Source: Coturnix japonica (lineage: Eukaryota; Chordata; Aves; Galliformes; Phasianidae). Taken from it: a stretch of 64,000 bases of DNA. The position numbers were made by a program, and so were the translations under genes. This document shows, one piece after another, positions 59,329 to 64,000 of the stretch. Each line of letters opens with the position of its first letter. Positions within the stretch are counted from its first letter, which is position 1. The stretch spans positions 1,829,510 through 1,893,509 of the forward strand of contig NC_029526.1 in the NCBI RefSeq assembly GCF_001577835.2. Reading direction: 5' to 3'. A model generated the notes under the pieces. The model did no database searches. It was not told where the DNA came from and saw nothing but the letters and a program-made list of their open reading frames with translations.

Positions 59329-62300
59329 TTAGGCATCGTGCAGCTGGTTCTCTTTCAGCAGGATCTTCTCTCCAGGCTTGAAGGCAGGCATCCCCAGGTA
59401 AGGGCAACTGGCACAGCGGAATGCATCCCCCAGGTAGCACTGCCAAGAGACAGAAAAACACTTCTTATCATGGCAACTCTCAGTTCTCTCTTCCTATTAA
59501 ATGCTTTTCCCACCTAGAGAAATGACCTGCTCCTCAGCATATGCCAGCACAGAAAGCACTTCCCTTCCACCTCCTCTGGGCACATGCTTGTTTAGCAGGT
59601 AATGGAGCTGGTGCAGGGCACTGCACCCACACAAAGGAACCAAGTTTCCAGCCCAGCTCTGCAGAAGGGCAGCTCTGCTGTGTGCTGGCTTTGGCAGCTC
59701 CCTAACTGTACTCCCATAAGGTGACCTTCCCCACAGAGCAAGTGAAGCACAGTGTCACTGTCTACTCTGACTCATGTCAAGGTGGCACTAGCACTGTCGG
59801 CACACAGCAAACTAGTGCAGAGCATGTGGGCTGTTCTAAGAGATGAGATGGTAAAGCCAGAAGCTCTGCAAAGCAGGCAGTATTTGAAAAGCAGTAAGCT
59901 TTTAAAGTAAGCAGTAGGACTGCTGCAGTCGGTTCTCAGACACAAACTGCACCCCTGCAAACCACAACACACAAACATAACAACTATTTACATTTCCACA
60001 GGCAGATTTGGGCTGCGAGCTCTTCTTCTCCTGTTCCAGCTCTTCAGCCAGGCCACATGTGCTGTAGAAAACAAAGAAGTCACTTGCATCGTTCTGATTA
60101 AAAGCTATGAGTTATAATCTTCATTCCAAAACTGCTCTCATGCAACAAGCCCTCACTCAGTCACACAACACAGCTGGCCCTGGGACTCTCATGCTCTGCA
60201 CTTTGTTCTCCAATACCAGTTTGCAAATCAAGTATTGAAGCACACTCCTCCAGCTGAAGCAAGTGACTCTAAAGCAATTTGCCACGTAAACCATTCCTCC
60301 TTAAAAGCAGTGGGAACAGGATTCAAGTGAAGGCTGCACAAACTGTGCAGCTACCTCTGAGAAGGCTGCTGCTCATACCACCATGGCAGTTTGCAGCAGT
60401 TCTGGCACAGATAGCCAGTTCTCACTGTGTTTGGATTTGCATTCAAATAGCCAAGATAAGGGAAGGACACGAACCAAGTGAATGATGCTTTCCCACAATC
60501 TATTTCAAAAACATCCACCTCTAAGGTTTCATTGCTATGAGCTAAGAGGTACACGGACATGCTAATCTCAACACTGACCAGTTCTTGCAGGCTTTCTTTT
60601 TGCCCTTTTCTTTGCAGGATGGAGCTCTGAGAGAGGCTGGATCTGGCTTTTTCAAATCCTCTGAATCCAGTAGTTCATCAGAGTCCAAAAGATCCTGGAA
60701 TAAACCATGGAAGAAAACACACAACAGACAGACTCGTTAGTAGGGAATGACATTGCTGTTACATGCACAGAAACACTCCCTCTCAACAATACCTTTCCCT
60801 CAACTCTCACCACACCTGTGGGCACCCAACACCTCAAACAGCACCTGAGAAATTTTGCCCTGGGGATGCTTTTCTACTTCTTAAGTTGTAAAGCTTCCCA
60901 AGAGGAATGACTGAAACTAGTTAGAGTAGAAAAGAAGAGAGAAGGAATGACAGCCAAGTCTCACAAATAAAAATGGATACCATCTCTTCGTCATTCATAT
61001 CATTGGCAGACAGTGTCCATAGCTTAGCAGTAGCTGGGTCCACTGAGGGTTTTCCTGCATCCAAAACAAAATAAGAAACAGTAGGTACCACAGTCACTGC
61101 TCCATCTATTTCCAGCAAGCAGAGCTCAAACAACTTTAGAAAGCATCACTTCACAGGTATTTATGCAGCACTCCCTACCACAGGGATGCTGGTCACTTCA
61201 GAGGAGGGCAATTCCTACATACAGCATAAACCATGCTTTACCTGAAGGACTTGTTTTCTTGGCAAAGGATAGTTTGAGTTGACTTGAAGATCCCACTTCA
61301 AAATTGGGTTTCCTGCCTTCTATCTGAACAATGAGAAGGTCATTGCCTTGGTAGCCCAAATGTTCTCGGACTGACTGGGCCTCCTCTGCAGTCAGAGGTT
61401 CCTTTTGCAGCTGGAATGCAAGATCTTCAGTTAGTCTCACACTGAGCCACCTTATTTCAATGCTCCATCCACTACTCCTGTGAACAAAGATAATCAGTTG
61501 TGTCTGGCTTATCCCTCAGAACAGAGGAGGAGTCAGTCCCAGCTGCAGTGCAGCACAAAGGGCTGATCAGTGTGGTGTGAACCACCAGGCATGACAGAAG
61601 ACAGGCTCCCTCCTATCTTCAACCCTACAGAATAACACCACATTTGCAGTAAGAAAAGACTGGCAGACTGCATCCATGAACATTCACAGTGCACGAGGGC
61701 AGCTAAACAGTTTGCTGTCCATCAAGTCCTCGTCTACTTTTAGGTAAGAGCAGGAGAGAGTTCTGAAAGAAGTAAGTACAAACATACCTCCTTCACCTCC
61801 ACCAGCCCAGAGAGAGTCAGAGCTGCAGGGAGTTTGGCTGCTGTCTTGATTCTGCTGTTGTTTTCTGGAAGACACAAAAGCAGGACATAGCAAGAGGGAA
61901 GAACAAAAATGGTGGTGACTGAAAAACAGGCATGGCACTTGAAACCTGGAAAAGCAAGAGATCTCTGCAAAGAAGCATGGAAACCACAGCTCTAAAATGG
62001 GCCTTCTCCAGTAAAAGCAGGAACAAAACAGAGCAATTTGTTCATTGGAATAGTGGAAATGTTGGTTCTAGCTCCAGAAACATACAGAAAAACCACAAAA
62101 CAACAAAATCCCCCAAACACTTTCACGTACTGCAGTGAACAACCCATGAATTTATTAAAATCTGAACTGCTAAATGATTGTTATATTCAAAACTATAATA
62201 CTCCAGAGCCTTGCTCTGGTAGGCAAAGCTATTAGACACTGCTTCCTGCTGCCTTTCATTTCAGCCTAATTCTCACAGGAATTTCTTGGCTGCCAGGAAA

Positions 62301-63407
62301 TCACGGCTGATGCAGATTCTCTTACCTGATTCTGTAACCACGGGTTCTTTCAGGAGGACACGACCCCCGGGCTTAAGTATCCGAGCTATTTCTGCCAGTA
62401 CCTCTGCGCTGTGCTGCACTGTGCTGCCTGGTACCATGCCAGAGAGAATCACATCAAAACTGGACTCCCTGTGAGCTGCTGCAGAGAGAGAGATGAAGAC
62501 AGTATAATTTTATGTATGTATAAACTCATAATTCTTTGCTTAATAATAATTTCTATCTCTCCCTTCATCTCTTGTATCTCTGTATAACAGTGGTAACTGA
62601 ATCACAGAATCATTAAGGTTGGAAAGGACCTCTAAGATGAACTAGTCCAGCTGTCTACCTGCCACCAACACTGCCCACTAACCACATCCCCAAGTATTAC
62701 ACGCCCACATTTCTTGAACACCTCCAGGGATGGTGACTCAGCCACCTCCATGGAACCTGTGCCAGTGAATCCCTGCTCTGAGAAGTCGCCTTTTTCCTAA
62801 TAACCAACCTGAACCTGCCCTGGTACAGCTCAAAGGAATGACCTTTCATCTTATCACTGTTACCTGGGAGAGAGGCTGGCTCCTTCCCTCTCCATATCCT
62901 CCTCTCAGAAGCTGCAGAGCCATGAGCTCCTCATCTCCAAATGACCCATCCCATTCCCTCAGCTGCTCCCAAAGCTCTGGGCTCAGACCCCTCACAGCTC
63001 CACTGCCTTCTCTGGACACATCTCCATGTCTTTCTTGTGGTGAGAGGCCCAAAAGCGGGCAGCACTCAAGCCAACCGGCTGAAGACACCAGTTGTAAGAA
63101 GCACGAGCAGAGAATACATCTGGTTTCACTGTATTTCATTGTAGCACCACGGGTGCTGTCTGACTTACAAACCAGGGCACAAGAGAGCTCAGAAAGCAGC
63201 CGCTCCTTCTCACTTTAAGGCAGATAGTGAAAAACTGAGCTGGTTCTTACACTGACACAACTGGTCGACGTTCTCCACAGACACACGGCTGTCAGCCCCC
63301 ACCGAGGCCTGGACGGCATCCACCAACCCCTTCAGTGCTTCCACGGGCGAGGAGCTGTCCCAGATGACGGCCACGCGCTGCCCCGAGGTGATGCCGTGCT
63401 CCCCCAT
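59329..63407 (-). CDS. CIAPIN1: CIAPIN1, anamorsin
   Basis: Anamorsin is an electron carrier in the cytosolic iron-sulfur assembly pathway, working with the diflavin reductase NDOR1. Eight exons give 308 residues (human 312): 63251-63407, 62326-62478, 61788-61864, 61242-61410, 60981-61054, 60579-60694, 59992-60061 and 59329-59439. The N-terminal half is a methyltransferase-like fold lacking the usual SAM site in the family. A flexible linker contains [18 protein letters not shown] and [15 protein letters not shown]. The C-terminal CIAPIN1 domain carries the CX8CX2CXC cluster site ([15 protein letters not shown]) and the twin CX2C motif ([15 protein letters not shown]), both intact. The ATG at 63407 lies six bases into its exon, and a noncoding exon from 63687 precedes it. 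It is head-to-head with COQ9, as in mammals. Confidence 0.97.
62598..63070 (-). repeat. Long CR1 fragment, antisense, in CIAPIN1 intron 1
   Basis: This is the best-preserved CR1 in the window. It starts with cacagaatcattaaggttgg and aaaggacctctaagatg, runs through cttgaacacctccagggatg, ggtgactcagccacctcc and aagtcgcctttttcctaat, and reaches the inverted coding 3' part (cctcctctcagaagctgc, ctccaaatgacc). About 470 bp remain. It is in sense-neutral position between the first two coding exons. Confidence 0.9.
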
Positions 63408-63686
63408 GTCCACCTGGGGGTGAGGAACAGACTGTGGGGTCAGGAAAGGAACGAGAACCGCACCAACACCGTGCCTATAGCCCATGTGAGCCACAGCCTG
63501 AGGCTTCAGCGCCTCCCAGCCGGCCTGATCCCGACAGAACCCCTCCTCCGTGGGGCAGAAGGGCTGAATGCTCCCAAACAAGCGCTCTATGTGAGATTAA
63601 TGAGGAATAAAAGCCAACCTGAGCTCACCTCCCGCCCCACAGGCCGCAGCCCGCCGACCCAGCGCTGAAGTGAAGCGCGCACTCAC

Positions 63687-63757
63687 CTCTAGCCCTCGTC
63701 CCGCTCTGACGTCATCACGCACCGCCCCTTACGTCACCGCCGCTGCCCGCTTCCAAG
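63687..63757. promoter_or_regulatory. Bidirectional CIAPIN1/COQ9 promoter with two CRE-type sites
   Basis: Only about 70 bp separate the CIAPIN1 noncoding-exon donor (CTAGAG|gtgagt, ending at 63687) from the COQ9 ATG at 63758. Within it are a perfect CRE TGACGTCA at 63707-63714 and a variant TTACGTCA at 63729-63736. Starts 22 bp apart place both sites on the same helix face. No TATA box is seen. Confidence 0.75.
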
Positions 63758-63821
63758 ATGGCGGCGGCGGCCGCAGGCGGGCTGAGGCGTGCGGGCTGGA
63801 GGCTGTGGCGGGGCCGCGCGG
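63758..63821 (+). CDS. COQ9: COQ9 first coding exon (partial gene)
   Basis: COQ9 is a mitochondrial lipid-binding protein that presents coenzyme Q intermediates to COQ7. Only exon 1 is in the window: 21 codons plus one base, reading MAAAAAGGLRRAGWRLWRGR, close to human MAAAAVSGALGRAGWRLLQL. It is arginine- and alanine-rich with no acids, as expected of a mitochondrial targeting peptide. The donor is GCGG|gtgagg. The gene continues beyond the right edge. The identity rests on this short match and on head-to-head linkage with CIAPIN1. Confidence 0.85.
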
Positions 63822-63877
63822 GTGAGGGGGCGCGGAGGGCGGGGGAAGGGAGGGGGCGTGTGCCCGCGTGGGGCCGC

Positions 63878-63915
63878 GAGCGTGACCGTGACCGTGAGCG
63901 TGAGCGTGACCGTGC
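63878..63915 (+). repeat. Hexamer repeat in COQ9 intron 1
   Basis: About six degenerate copies of cgtgac/cgtgag, starting about 55 bp after the exon 1 donor. Confidence 0.85.
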
Positions 63916-64000
63916 GTGGGTTGGGAGCGGGGCGGGGCAAGGTGAGCTGAAGGGCAGCAGGGCCGTGCCGCCAGGGGGGGCTGTGGTACTAAGGGGTCTC

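Noticed and set aside
1-64000. Endogenous retrovirus or other virus-derived element
   Set aside because: No paired long terminal repeats, primer-binding site or capsid, polymerase or envelope coding traces were recognised. The interspersed repeats seen are CR1 and one SINE-like unit.

Overview
The window is vertebrate nuclear DNA, almost certainly from a bird and most likely a galliform such as chicken. Short coding exons carry standard GT-AG splice sites, CpG-rich promoters precede several genes, and pieces of the avian LINE CR1 are scattered throughout. The recognised genes have human counterparts on 16q13, 16q21 and 16q22.1, which correspond to chicken chromosome 11 (general knowledge, not checked here). 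No bacterial, phage, CRISPR or retroviral feature was recognised.

Layout from left to right: NLRC5 (minus strand, about 1 to 21.4 kb, 3' end beyond the left edge); CETP (minus, 22.4-26.7 kb, 16 exons); a gene-poor stretch; HERPUD1 (minus, 29.7-34.1 kb, 8 exons); a CpG-rich divergent interval with a tRNA-derived SINE and a minisatellite; PARD6A (plus, 35.2-39.0 kb, 3 coding exons); ENKD1 (minus, 40.9-44.8 kb, 7 coding exons); a short C16orf86-like gene (plus, 47.2-47.6 kb); GFOD2 (minus, 49.8-53.2 kb, 2 coding exons); a small immunoglobulin-superfamily receptor gene with two ITIM-like tails (minus, 54.0-55.9 kb, 7 exons), which I cannot name; CIAPIN1 (minus, 59.3-63.4 kb, 8 coding exons); and the first coding exon of COQ9 (plus, 63.76 kb to beyond the right edge).

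Exon boundaries were read by hand from splice consensus, continuity of reading phase and remembered human protein sequences. For CETP, HERPUD1, PARD6A, ENKD1, GFOD2, CIAPIN1 and the Ig gene the exon lengths add up to complete open frames with a stop. For NLRC5 the start codon, one N-terminal exon end and the last exons are unresolved.

The genes do not form one pathway. They are neighbours in an ancient linkage group: NLRC5 (MHC class I transactivator), CETP (lipid transfer), HERPUD1 (ER-associated degradation), PARD6A (polarity), ENKD1 (cilia and microtubules), GFOD2 (matrix-associated oxidoreductase-like), CIAPIN1 (cytosolic Fe-S assembly) and COQ9 (coenzyme Q synthesis). The items most worth a second look are the unnamed ITIM-bearing Ig gene at a synteny junction, the compact C16orf86 orthologue, a tRNA-derived SINE with a CR1-like tail, an ERSE-II site upstream of HERPUD1, and the block-repeated exon architecture of the NLRC5 leucine-rich repeats.
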